DNA of 36,078 bases. Source: Allomuricauda sp. CP2A (GTDB lineage: Bacteria; Bacteroidota; Bacteroidia; Flavobacteriales; Flavobacteriaceae). Positions 17,859 through 25,999 of the stretch are shown piece after piece; position 1 is the first letter of the stretch; every line of letters starts with the position of its first letter. The position numbers were made by a program, and so were the translations under genes. The notes under the pieces were generated by a model. That model did not search any database and was not told the DNA's origin. It worked only from the letters and a program-made list of their open reading frames with translations. Location of the stretch: contig NZ_LXTT01000037.1 in assembly GCF_001683915.1 (NCBI RefSeq), positions 1 through 36,078 on the forward strand, given 5' to 3'.

Positions 17859-19271
17859 ATGGACGATTTTGAATTTAGTCAAAGACTTTCCAGAGAATCA
17901 GAGTTTAACTTCCTAAAGGTTGAAAATGAGATTATCAATATTGACCGTGGTATTTTTATCTCAAATAGCTCTATCAATGATAAATTTCAAGTAATACAAT
18001 TTATTAATTGTGAATTTTCAGGATCAGAAGTCCTTTTCGAGGACATTAATAAACCCAACTTAAATATCTTTTTTAGAGATTGTAGGTTCAAATGTAATTT
18101 GTATGTTACAAGACTTGTTTTAAAGGGGCTAAAGTTTATTGGAGTTAAAGAAATAGGACAAACTTTAGAAGTTAGGAATTGTAAGTTTGGTGATTTTTAT
18201 TTTAAGGGATATAAGGGAACAAAATTGGAGTTGGATGGTTCAATTGACATATCATATAATAAGATTAGCCAAATATTAAACCTCGAAAATATTCAACACA
18301 TAGCTGGTAATTTTTCATTCGAAGGAAATAATATAAACACCCCAGAAAGACCATCAGAGTTTGAGTTTTTGGCAAGCTTTAGTAATTCAATATTTCACAA
18401 TGCAAGTTTTTTGCACAACACTTTTAATAACGAAGTGAAATTTTACAGAATGCAATTAACATATGATTCTCATGGAAGCGCAAGAAGTTTTAATGATTGC
18501 AAATTTGAATCTGCTTATTTTAATGAGGTTAATTTTGGTGAGCGATGTTTTTTTAATGGCAGTATGTTCAAAAATAGTGTTCTATTTGTCCATTGCAAAA
18601 ATTTGGAAAATACCAAAGCTGATTTCTCCGGATGCATATTTTACAAAGATGCATTTTTCAATTATTCCGAATTTAACAGTTTGACAATAAAAAACTCCCA
18701 ATTCATGGGAATTACTTCATTTGAAAACACAAAATTCCAGGAAATTGAATTCGAAAGAAATATTTTTGAAAAAGCTGCACATTTTGATGGAATTGAGGTA
18801 GACAATCTTGAAAACTGCAATCGCAAAACACTAAGGACAATAAAACAAGAATTGCAGCGAACCGAAAATAGAATTGACTATAACATCTTCAAAGCAGCTG
18901 AATTAAACGCCTATAAAAAAGAGTTAAGCCCAGATAGGTGGAAAGAAATTTTTATCCTTTGGATAAACAATATTTCATCAAAGCATGGATTGGATTGGTT
19001 GCGATCATCGATTTTCACACTCATAATTGCTTTACTTTTTTATGTTTTTTACTTTCTAACCGAGAATTACTCACTGGATTTTAGCGTAACCAATGAATCT
19101 TTAAATCATTTTATCAAGGGTTATTTTAAGTTTTTACTACCAACATACAAACCACCATTTCAAAATGGTCTTTCGCTCTGGTTCCAGTATTTACCTTTTA
19201 TCCTTGGCAAGATTTTCATTGCTTACGGTATTTACCAAACAATTCAAGCATTTAGAAAATTCAGGCTGTAA
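17859..19271 (+). CDS. pentapeptide-repeat-like protein with C-terminal membrane helices
   Basis: A 470-residue protein. Residues about 20-320 repeat a degenerate five-residue rhythm with F or L at the core and C/S/N at turns (for example FINCEFSGSEVLFEDI, FRDCRFKCNL, FNDCKFESAYFNEVNF, FSGCIFYKDAFF, FENTKFQ), which forms a quadrilateral beta-helix. A linker with RTIKQELQRTENRIDYNIFKAAELNAYK leads to two hydrophobic segments, SIFTLIIALLFYVFYFL and LPFILGKIFIAYGIYQT. Proteins with this linker and C-terminal helix pair are known in many bacteria, some annotated as ion-channel-like. The gene is strikingly AT-richer than lysS and is probably acquired. No function is established; a membrane effector is an inference. 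Confidence 0.72.
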   Translation: MDDFEFSQRLSRESEFNFLKVENEIINIDRGIFISNSSINDKFQVIQFINCEFSGSEVLFEDINKPNLNIFFRDCRFKCNLYVTRLVLKGLKFIGVKEIGQTLEVRNCKFGDFYFKGYKGTKLELDGSIDISYNKISQILNLENIQHIAGNFSFEGNNINTPERPSEFEFLASFSNSIFHNASFLHNTFNNEVKFYRMQLTYDSHGSARSFNDCKFESAYFNEVNFGERCFFNGSMFKNSVLFVHCKNLENTKADFSGCIFYKDAFFNYSEFNSLTIKNSQFMGITSFENTKFQEIEFERNIFEKAAHFDGIEVDNLENCNRKTLRTIKQELQRTENRIDYNIFKAAELNAYKKELSPDRWKEIFILWINNISSKHGLDWLRSSIFTLIIALLFYVFYFLTENYSLDFSVTNESLNHFIKGYFKFLLPTYKPPFQNGLSLWFQYLPFILGKIFIAYGIYQTIQAFRKFRL

Positions 19272-19497
19272 ATTAAAATACCCTGACACGATCCTCAATC
19301 GGTAATAAGTTAAAAGGCTGTATTTGAAAGAAGTTGGCTTAGGTACTCAATATAAGCCTTACAAAACACGGACTTTTAAAGGTGGAAAAAACAGAAGATG
19401 CCCTTTTGGCTAAATATACGGGCTAACTCCGCGACCATTTTCTTAACCTTAATTGTTTTGAATATCCAAAATTGGATATAGTGTATTGCGCCCTGTC

Positions 19498-19566
19498 AGG
19501 TCGAGCGCAGTCGAGACCTTATTGCTAAAACATTCCCTTTGAGTACCTCTGGACTGCACTCGAGGT
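19498..19566. repeat. inverted pair of REP-like palindromes
   Basis: The 22-nt unit at 19498-19519 (arms AGGTC and GACCT around GAGCGCAGTCGA) and the reverse complement of the 22-nt unit at 19545-19566 (arms ACCTC and GAGGT) match at 16 of 22 positions. Four of six differences fall in the arms and preserve pairing. The GCGCTCGA/GTCGAG core is characteristic of repetitive extragenic palindromes of marine flavobacteria. Confidence 0.65.
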
Positions 19567-19649
19567 GAATTATAAGTATGAAACATTAAGCATTGCTGTT
19601 TTGATTTTTAAAATCGATTTTCAAAAAAAGTCCTATATTGCCCCTGTTT

Positions 19650-19665
19650 CCTTCTGATCAGAAGG
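19650..19665. promoter_or_regulatory. perfect 16-bp palindrome upstream of the TonB receptor gene
   Basis: CCTTCTGATCAGAAGG is self-complementary and lies 46 bp before the start codon. It could be a repressor operator or a leader hairpin; no specific regulator is implied. Confidence 0.45.
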
Positions 19666-19711
19666 AGATTTCCAGCAGCTACCCCCACTAATCTTACTTA
19701 AATCTACTTAT

Positions 19712-22564
19712 ATGAAAAGAATGAAATTAGCATTCCTTTTTGTGCTGTTGGTATCGTTTGTCAGTAGCGCACAAGAGGTAACCGGAACCGTTTACGATGA
19801 CCAGAATGTACCGTTGCCCGGAGCATCGGTCCTAATAAAGGGGACCACAACGGGGGTCATCACCGATTTTGATGGCAAGTACACCATCGAAGCGAATGTC
19901 GGGGACATTTTAGTATTTTCCTACGTCGGTTTCAATTCCCAAGAAGCCACAGTTACCGGCAATACTTTGGACATTACATTGCAAGCAGGGCTTGCATTGG
20001 AAAATGTAGTGGTCATTGGCTCCAGAAATGTCAATAGAACCGCCACGGATACCCCCGTACCCGTTGATGTTCTCGATGTGACGGAATTGGTACAAACTGC
20101 CCCCCAGGTCACCGTAACCGAAATCCTGAACTATGCGGCCCCTTCATTTACCTCTAACCCCCAGACCATTTCTGATGGTACCGACCATATTGCCCCTGCC
20201 TCATTACGCGGCTTGGGGCCCGACCAGGTTTTGGTGCTCATCAATGGAAAAAGACGGCACAAAACGGGATTGGTCAACGTAAACGGGACTTTTGGCCGAG
20301 GCAGCGTGGGGACCGATATGACCACCATTCCATCCAACTCCATTTCCCGAATAGAAATTTTGAGGGATGGTGCGGCGGCCCAATATGGTTCCGATGCCAT
20401 CGCAGGGGTCATCAACATTGTCCTTAAAAATAGTGTGAACGAACTCCAAGTGGACATCAATACAGGAGCCCATTTTACCAGCGAGCACAGTCCCGCCAAA
20501 AAAATAGATGGTGAAAAAGTGAGCTTGGGCCTAAACTATGGTCTGCCCATTGGCCAGGATGGTGGCTTTATCAACTTTACGGGTAACTTTAACTTCCGCG
20601 GATGGACCAACCGAATGCAAGCATGGGAAGGGTCTATTTTTAATGGTTATAACTCCATTGAACGTGTGGCTGCAGACGACAACTATGACCTCTCGCTGCT
20701 CCTTGATGATGATTTAACCGATATTTTTCAATACGCTGGGGCCGCTGGCTTCACACTAAACGGAACTGAAACCAAAGAAGAACTTCAGGGCATTTTGGGA
20801 GTCGATGTTACGCAGCAAGAACTTTTAGCGAGAGGGTTGCAACGAAGCGACTTCAACATGCGTGTTGGCCAATCTGAGTTGAGAGGTGCCCAGTTTTTTG
20901 CCAATCTTTCCATTCCATTGGATGAAAACTTGGAACTGTATGGTTTTGGGGGATTGAGCTTTAAAAATGGTAATGCAGCTGGTTTTTACAGGCTGCCCAA
21001 TCAATCAAGGGCTTACACACCCGCCTACATAAATGGCTTTCTGCCTGAAATCAATTCAAGTATTCTTGATAAATCAGCAGCATTTGGCATTAAGGGAATG
21101 TTGGGGGATTGGAACGTGGATTTCAGTAATTCCTATGGTAAAAATGAATTTTTATACCGGGTTACCAACTCCAACAATGCCTCTTTGGTCAATTCAACCC
21201 CTTTTGAAGCCGATTCGGGTGGGTTCAATTACAGCGAGAACACCACCAATTTTGACATGAGTCGCTTTTTTGAAGATACCATGGCCGGGCTCAACATTGC
21301 CTTTGGTGCAGAGTACCGTGTGGAAAATTATGCCATTGTGGCCGGGGAAGAAGCTTCATACACCCAATACAATACTTTGGGAAATCCGCATGACCCTACT
21401 GACATGAATTCAACTGTCCCTACCGACTTTTTTGGAAATTCAAGGCCTGGTGGCATCCAAGTTTTTCCCGGTTTTAAACCTGACAATGAAGTCGATGCAT
21501 TTAGAAATACCATAGCCGGTTATTTTGATGTGGAAGCTGATTTTACGGAGTCCATTTTATTGAGCGGTGCGGTTCGGTATGAGAATTTCTCCGATTTTGG
21601 CGGAACCTTAAACTTTAAATTGGCCACCCGTTTGAAAATTTCCGAAAATTTCAATCTTCGAGGTGGTGGACAAACAGGGTTTAGGGCGCCATCATTGCAT
21701 CAAATTCATTATAGTTCCACTTCCACACTTTTTGTGGATGGCATCCCCAACGAAGTTGGTATTTTCCCAAATACCTCCAGGGTGGCCAGACTATTGGGCA
21801 TTGAGCCTTTAAAAGAGGAAACTTCAATTGGCGCCACAGCCGGATTCACGGCAAGGGTTCCCAGTGCCAATCTTAAATTTACCTTGGATGGTTATCTTAT
21901 CAATATTGATGATCGGGTGATTCTTACCGGTCAGTTCAGTGATAACGGAAATCCTGAGTTGGCCAACCTCTTCCAACAGGCCAATGCCACACAAGCGGCT
22001 TTCTTTGCCAATTCTGTGGACACCCAAACCAAAGGTTTGGATTTTGTGGTTGACCATAAGGCCAATATTTCAGATAATGTTTCTTTGACGAACACTTTGG
22101 CGTTTACCTTATCTGAAACCTCTGTGGAAAAAGTAAAGGTGCCACAAGCCATTGCCAATGCAGGGCTAAGTGATACGTATTTTGATCCAACCAGTAGGAT
22201 TTATTTGGAATCTGCTGTCCCCACCACCAAAGGGAACCTTTCACACAATGTAAAAATAGGGGACAACTGGAACTTCTTTTTACGGAACGGTTATTTTGGA
22301 GAGGTGAGGGAAGCCACCAATGAAAATGACCCAACCATCGACTATACTTTTGGTGCAAAAATTGTCACTGATTTTACCATTGGTTATAGTTTTACGGACA
22401 GTGCCACTTTTACTATTGGTGCCAACAACCTTTTAGATGTGTATCCAGATAAGAACGATCCCGCATTTAGATCTGATGGAAGGTTTATTTACTCAAGAAG
22501 ATCGGTCCAATTTGGCCAGAATGGCCGTTATGTTTTCGGTAGATTGACATTTAAAATAAAATAA
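19712..22564 (+). CDS. TonB-dependent outer-membrane receptor
   Basis: A 950-residue receptor that imports a scarce ligand across the outer membrane using TonB energy. In order: signal peptide (1-20, ending VSSAQ), carboxypeptidase-regulatory-like beta-sandwich (22-100: GTVYDDQNVPLPGASVLIKG, TDFDGKYTI), plug domain (about 105-240: TPVPVDVL, LRGLGPDQVLVLINGKRRHK, IEILRDGAAAQYGSDAIAGV) and a long barrel to the C-terminal YVFGRLTFKIK. It is the longer CarboxypepD-plug type without a SusD partner downstream, so it is not a polysaccharide-utilisation SusC. Ligand unknown: siderophore, cobalamin or small organic anion are possible. It is followed by a terminator and then a DASS-family transporter. 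Confidence 0.92.
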   Translation: MKRMKLAFLFVLLVSFVSSAQEVTGTVYDDQNVPLPGASVLIKGTTTGVITDFDGKYTIEANVGDILVFSYVGFNSQEATVTGNTLDITLQAGLALENVVVIGSRNVNRTATDTPVPVDVLDVTELVQTAPQVTVTEILNYAAPSFTSNPQTISDGTDHIAPASLRGLGPDQVLVLINGKRRHKTGLVNVNGTFGRGSVGTDMTTIPSNSISRIEILRDGAAAQYGSDAIAGVINIVLKNSVNELQVDINTGAHFTSEHSPAKKIDGEKVSLGLNYGLPIGQDGGFINFTGNFNFRGWTNRMQAWEGSIFNGYNSIERVAADDNYDLSLLLDDDLTDIFQYAGAAGFTLNGTETKEELQGILGVDVTQQELLARGLQRSDFNMRVGQSELRGAQFFANLSIPLDENLELYGFGGLSFKNGNAAGFYRLPNQSRAYTPAYINGFLPEINSSILDKSAAFGIKGMLGDWNVDFSNSYGKNEFLYRVTNSNNASLVNSTPFEADSGGFNYSENTTNFDMSRFFEDTMAGLNIAFGAEYRVENYAIVAGEEASYTQYNTLGNPHDPTDMNSTVPTDFFGNSRPGGIQVFPGFKPDNEVDAFRNTIAGYFDVEADFTESILLSGAVRYENFSDFGGTLNFKLATRLKISENFNLRGGGQTGFRAPSLHQIHYSSTSTLFVDGIPNEVGIFPNTSRVARLLGIEPLKEETSIGATAGFTARVPSANLKFTLDGYLINIDDRVILTGQFSDNGNPELANLFQQANATQAAFFANSVDTQTKGLDFVVDHKANISDNVSLTNTLAFTLSETSVEKVKVPQAIANAGLSDTYFDPTSRIYLESAVPTTKGNLSHNVKIGDNWNFFLRNGYFGEVREATNENDPTIDYTFGAKIVTDFTIGYSFTDSATFTIGANNLLDVYPDKNDPAFRSDGRFIYSRRSVQFGQNGRYVFGRLTFKIK

Positions 22565-22592
22565 TCTACCCGTTTCTTGATTATTTTGATGG

Positions 22593-22624
22593 TGAAGCCC
22601 CGGCATGGGGCTTCATTATTTTTG
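22593..22624 (+). terminator. intrinsic terminator after the TonB receptor gene
   Basis: Stem TGAAGCCCC (22593-22601) and GGGGCTTCA (22607-22615) with a five-base loop, followed by TTATTTTTG. It lies 28 bp after the stop codon. The tail includes TATTTTTG (22617-22624), a match to TAnnTTTG, which could serve the transporter gene 34 bp downstream. Confidence 0.85.
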
Positions 22625-22658
22625 TTATTTCACAAAAAAGCATAGCTTAGAAACCCAA

Positions 22659-24089
22659 ATGGAACTAAGCAAAAAAATAGGGCTCATCCTTGGGCCCATC
22701 GCCTTTCTTATTCTTACCAATTTACCCGTAGAACTGGTTTCTGAAAAAGGGGATGCCGTGATTTCCGTTGCGGTATGGATGCTCATCTGGTGGATCACCG
22801 AAGCAGTTTCCATCTCTGTGACCGCACTTTTGCCCCTATTGTTATTGCCTATCCTTAAGATATTGCCCATTGCGGAAGTTGGCGCCAACTATGGAAGTCC
22901 CATTGTCTTTCTGTTCTTTGGAGGGTTTGTAATGGCCCTGGCCCTGGAAAAGGTAAATCTCCATCGTCGTATTGCGCTCAATATCATCAGGTTGACAGGC
23001 ACTACACCCAATAAGGTGATTTTGGGGTTTATGATTGCCACGGCTTCCCTGAGCATGTGGATCAGCAATACGGCCAGCACGGTGGTAATGTTGCCCATTG
23101 CCCTGTCCGTCATCAACCTTTTGATCAATGATGAAGATGGTTTTACCAAAAACGACCAAAATTTTGCGCTGAGTGTTATGCTGGGCATAGCCTTTTCGGC
23201 CAATGCAGGGGGAATCGCCACCGTAATAGGCACACCGCCCAACTCTGTCTTGATCGGGCTTTTGGAAAATGAGTACAATACCGAAATCTCCTTTCTAAAA
23301 TGGATGACATTGGGGTTGCCATTTTCTTTGATCATGATCGCCATTTGTTATTTGGTCTTGGTGAAATGGATGTTTCCCAACCGGGATTTAAGGTTTAATG
23401 CTTCCAAGGAGGTCATTCATACAGAATTGGAAAAACTCGGGCCCACTTCCGGAAAGGAGAAAATGGTCTTGGTGATTTTCGCCGTCACTGTTTTTCTTTG
23501 GATTTTCAGGACTCTCATCAATGCTGTTTTCCCTTCTTTGGGACTTACGGATACCATGATCAGTATTTTTGCGGCCATTGCCTTGTTTTCAATTCCCTAC
23601 AACATTAAAAAAGGTGATTTTATCATCGAATGGAAAGACACCTCCAGATTGGCCTGGGGCATATTGATTTTGTTTGGAGGTGGATTGGCCCTTGCCCAAG
23701 GGATGTCCTCCAGCGGCATTGTGGATATGGTGGCCGAAGCCATAGCCCAAAGCGAGATCAGTATTCTTCTTACGGCCACTTTATTGATTTTCTTGATGCT
23801 TTTTATGACCGAATTGATGAGCAACGTGGCTCTAGTGGCTGTTTTGGCTCCAGTGGTGGCCGGTATTGCCATTGGATTGGACATTCCCATCCTTTATCTG
23901 CTGATTCCCGTGACCATTGCCAGTAGCTGTGCCTTTATGTTGCCCATGGCCACGCCACCAAATGCCATAGTCTTTGCCAGTGGTCATGTGAAGATTGCCC
24001 AAATGGCCCGTGTGGGGGTTATCTTGAACCTTATTGCCGTGGGACTGTTGATCTTGGTATTCAAGTTTGTGGTTCCAGTATTGTTCTAA
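22659..24089 (+). CDS. SLC13/DASS-family anion:sodium symporter
   Basis: A 476-residue inner-membrane transporter of the divalent-anion:Na+ symporter family (dicarboxylates, citrate, sulfate or phosphate). About eleven hydrophobic segments are visible, with the two pseudo-symmetric re-entrant signatures WISNTAST and GTPPNSVLIG in the first half, and LMSNVALVAV and ATPPNAIVFASG in the second. The usual second SNT is SNV here. The C-terminal ATPPNA(I)VFASGHVK is standard for the family. The frame could begin 54 bp earlier at 22605, but that lies within the terminator hairpin, so the ATG at 22659 is chosen. The pair with the TonB receptor suggests import of an organic anion, by context only. Confidence 0.9.
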   Translation: MELSKKIGLILGPIAFLILTNLPVELVSEKGDAVISVAVWMLIWWITEAVSISVTALLPLLLLPILKILPIAEVGANYGSPIVFLFFGGFVMALALEKVNLHRRIALNIIRLTGTTPNKVILGFMIATASLSMWISNTASTVVMLPIALSVINLLINDEDGFTKNDQNFALSVMLGIAFSANAGGIATVIGTPPNSVLIGLLENEYNTEISFLKWMTLGLPFSLIMIAICYLVLVKWMFPNRDLRFNASKEVIHTELEKLGPTSGKEKMVLVIFAVTVFLWIFRTLINAVFPSLGLTDTMISIFAAIALFSIPYNIKKGDFIIEWKDTSRLAWGILILFGGGLALAQGMSSSGIVDMVAEAIAQSEISILLTATLLIFLMLFMTELMSNVALVAVLAPVVAGIAIGLDIPILYLLIPVTIASSCAFMLPMATPPNAIVFASGHVKIAQMARVGVILNLIAVGLLILVFKFVVPVLF

Positions 24090-24093
24090 CGCA

Positions 24094-24121
24094 AATGGCC
24101 CCTCCAACTGGAGGGGCCATT
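24094..24121 (+). terminator. perfect 12-bp hairpin downstream of the DASS gene
   Basis: AATGGCCCCTCC (24094-24105) and its exact complement (24110-24121) around AACT. It starts 5 bp after the stop codon. There is no T-tract on the plus side, so it may act as a 3'-end stabiliser or as the minus-strand twin of the hairpin at 24451. Confidence 0.6.
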
Positions 24122-24445
24122 GACAAACTAACTAACTCAAAAAAATAGTAAGAAACTAACTCAACTCTATTCTTATATGCTTTTACACCACAAAGGTATG
24201 ACCCTTTAAAGTGAAGATTATCATAATTAGATTTTTGTTAACGAACCTGCTAAAATTGCCCGACAACAACTTTATCAACCCTTTTTCAGATTCGGTGAAA
24301 AACCCATAAGGCCAGCTTCCAAAGCTTGCAAAATTGATAGCGTTAAACACATTTCATTGCTTTTTACGCTTTGTTGACCAACCATGTTATTTTTTTGTTA
24401 ACCAACACCTTACACTATTTGTAACGATAAAAAATCGACTTTCAT

Positions 24446-24473
24446 ATAAAAAGCCCTCCAAAGGAGGGCCTTT
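24446..24473 (-). terminator. intrinsic terminator of the five-repeat secreted protein gene
   Basis: On the minus strand GGCCCTCC, TTT and GGAGGGC form a GC-rich stem, followed by TTTTTATATG. It lies about 50 bp after the stop codon of the gene ending at 24523. Confidence 0.85.
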
Positions 24474-24522
24474 CATAACTAACTAACTCAAAAATTTGTA
24501 AAATGAAAACTAAAACATCCTA

Positions 24523-25245
24523 CTACTTTGTCCCTGCGTAAGGGTCAAAATTTTCTGGGAGATACTTTGAAGTATCAAAGCCCAAATCTATGTTGTCATC
24601 TTCCATATAGTTGATGGAAGTCACTTCCAAAACATTGGTATAGGGGTCAAAACCTTCTGGGAGTTCATATTCACTGTCCAAACCAAGGGTCAATTCCACC
24701 TCGTTCTCAATGTAGGCGATGGCGTTCAAATCCACATATACTTCATAGGGTGAAAACCCTTCTGGAAGGTAATCTTGGGTATTGAAATCCAATTCCATGT
24801 CCTCATCTTCCAAATAGTTGATGCCATGGACATCCACAACTTGGGTGTAGGGATCAAAACCTTCAGGAAGGTATGACTTGGTATCAAATCCAAGTTCTTG
24901 TTCAACTTCGCTTTTAAGGTATATGATGGAATTCAAATCAAAATAGGTTTTATAAGGATCAAAATCCTTGGGAAGATAATCGGCGGTATCAAAACCAAGA
25001 TCCAAATCGGTTTCTTCCTCTATAAACACTATTTCGTCCAAATTCAACTCATAAGACCCATCTTTGGTCCCATCAGACAGATTTGCCTTACTCCATTCAG
25101 CATTGATGTTCAACGCTGTAAACTCATTTTCCAAGGTGCTTGTGGTGTCTGTTTCTGTGTCTGTAACCACCGTCCTTTGTTGGTCATTTGCTATGGCAAC
25201 ACTACTTAAAAGTGCACATCCATAAATTACTAATAACTTGTTCAT
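24523..25245 (-). CDS. secreted protein with five about 34-residue LPEGFDPY repeats
   Basis: A 240-residue protein with a signal peptide (about 1-19, ending SVAIA). After an acidic, low-complexity section of about 45 residues come five tandem units of about 34-37 residues, each reading (D/E)(L/V)xxIxYxExE, then LGFDTxxYLPEGFDPYT or a close variant. Units 2 and 4 resemble each other (DLNxIxY(L/I)xxEVE), as do 3 and 5 ((D/E)VxxINYMEDD), so the array looks like duplication of a two-unit block. The chain is acidic with a regular P-E/D-x-F-D-P-Y motif; calcium binding or surface adhesion are possible, but nothing is shown. I do not recognise a named family. It is transcribed alone and ends at the terminator at 24446-24473. 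Confidence 0.72.
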   Translation of the reverse strand: MNKLLVIYGCALLSSVAIANDQQRTVVTDTETDTTSTLENEFTALNINAEWSKANLSDGTKDGSYELNLDEIVFIEEETDLDLGFDTADYLPKDFDPYKTYFDLNSIIYLKSEVEQELGFDTKSYLPEGFDPYTQVVDVHGINYLEDEDMELDFNTQDYLPEGFSPYEVYVDLNAIAYIENEVELTLGLDSEYELPEGFDPYTNVLEVTSINYMEDDNIDLGFDTSKYLPENFDPYAGTK

Positions 25246-25766
25246 TTTTTGATTGAATTTTGTGATTGATGATATGCTTATAAGACTATAATGGTTTTAA
25301 AATGTTACACCCTTTTAGATTTTTTTACGAAAATTAGATTCTCCCCAGACCCCATAAAATATAGCATTTCAACGCAAAGCATCAGTAAAACGCAGGATTC
25401 TCAAAGGTTTCGTCTTTCAACAAAAAATTTTGATGTTAAGAGTTATTTAACGAAATGTTTTGATGATTTTTTGGCTTCTTTGGAGACACTGCACCATTTA
25501 AAATGTCCCGTCATGACCAAAATATTTTCAATAAAGTCAACTATTCGGGTTGTATGGAACACATCAAACCTATTTTGAACCCCAAATAATCCTACGTATT
25601 TGTAGGAATTTACAACTATTTTTATACATTTGTTTATAAACCATGTAGTTTGTCGGTTATACCTTGCACTTTATCCCATACACATCGTATTGGGAGCGTT
25701 TCGCAACATATCGTGGAGATTAACCGAAGGTTTAACTACTTTAGTAGTCCCAAATCTTATAAAGTC
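25246..25766. other. spacer with divergent promoters and a structured leader
   Basis: The first half (25246-25580) is AT-rich with no supported gene; an open frame at 25291-25578 has no recognisable product. The second half holds a good plus-strand promoter (25599-25632) and a leader of about 128 nt with several stem-loops before the ATG at 25767. Confidence 0.6.
25590..25632 (+). promoter_or_regulatory. promoter with palindrome at the -33 element
   Basis: TTTG (25599-25602), a 22-nt spacer and TACATTTG (25625-25632) fit the Bacteroidota promoter. TCCTAC and GTAGGA (25590-25607, loop GTATTT) form an inverted repeat that covers the -33 element, the position expected for a repressor or activator site. 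Transcription would begin near 25639. Confidence 0.55.
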
Positions 25767-25955
25767 ATGACCTACAAATTAAAAAGCCTCATCTTTTTTT
25801 CCTGTTTTGTGATTTCTTCCCTTGTCTATTACCAAGTGGAACAACAGGAAAAATTCCAAGAACAGATCAGTTCAGAAACCTTTGTCGAAACTCAGTTCCA
25901 TGATGTCGACGATCTGAAAAAACCCAAAACCGAACTTGAAGAGGAACAAAAATAA
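25767..25955 (+). CDS. small membrane-anchored protein, unknown function
   Basis: A 62-residue protein from ATG 25767: MTYKLKSLIFFSCFVISSLV, a single hydrophobic segment (about 6-21), followed by a polar acidic tail with QEQISSETFVETQFHDVDDL and EEEQK. The frame continues upstream to TTG 25650, but that part has no sensible N-terminus and contains the structured leader. I recognise no family; it could be a regulatory or envelope-stress small protein. The Spy-like gene begins 104 bp downstream on the same strand, so they may be related in function. Confidence 0.5.
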   Translation: MTYKLKSLIFFSCFVISSLVYYQVEQQEKFQEQISSETFVETQFHDVDDLKKPKTELEEEQK

Positions 25956-25999
25956 GTTCCTTTAAACTCCGCTGTTAAAAGCTTCATAAATGTCGACTT

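Larger units (their letters stand above)
19272..19711. other. non-coding spacer before the TonB receptor gene
   Basis: A 440-bp spacer with no credible frame. It contains an 8-bp inverted repeat (ATATCCAA and TTGGATAT, 19462-19479), two REP-like palindromes in inverted orientation (19498-19519 and 19545-19566), and a perfect 16-bp palindrome, CCTTCTGATCAGAAGG (19650-19665), in the likely 5' UTR of the receptor gene. A TATATTG at about 19634 weakly resembles a -7 box. Confidence 0.6.
24090..24522. other. 433-bp spacer between convergent genes
   Basis: No convincing protein frame. It holds two GC-rich hairpins (24094-24121 and 24451-24473), two exact copies of AACTAACTAACTC followed by an A-tract (24126-24138 and 24477-24489), three copies of TTTGTTRACSAAC (24234, 24370 and 24394) and, on the minus strand, a TAnnTTTG match (TACCTTTG, 24191-24198). 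Confidence 0.6.

Noticed and set aside
19272..19490. Degraded coding sequence before the TonB receptor
   Set aside because: A short frame can be read but it gives no recognisable protein and stops early.
19712..22564. SusC of a polysaccharide utilisation locus
   Set aside because: No SusD-like gene or carbohydrate enzyme adjoins; the partner is an anion transporter.
25291..25578. Plus-strand 95-residue frame in the spacer
   Set aside because: No domain, no promoter upstream, and composition matches non-coding spacer.
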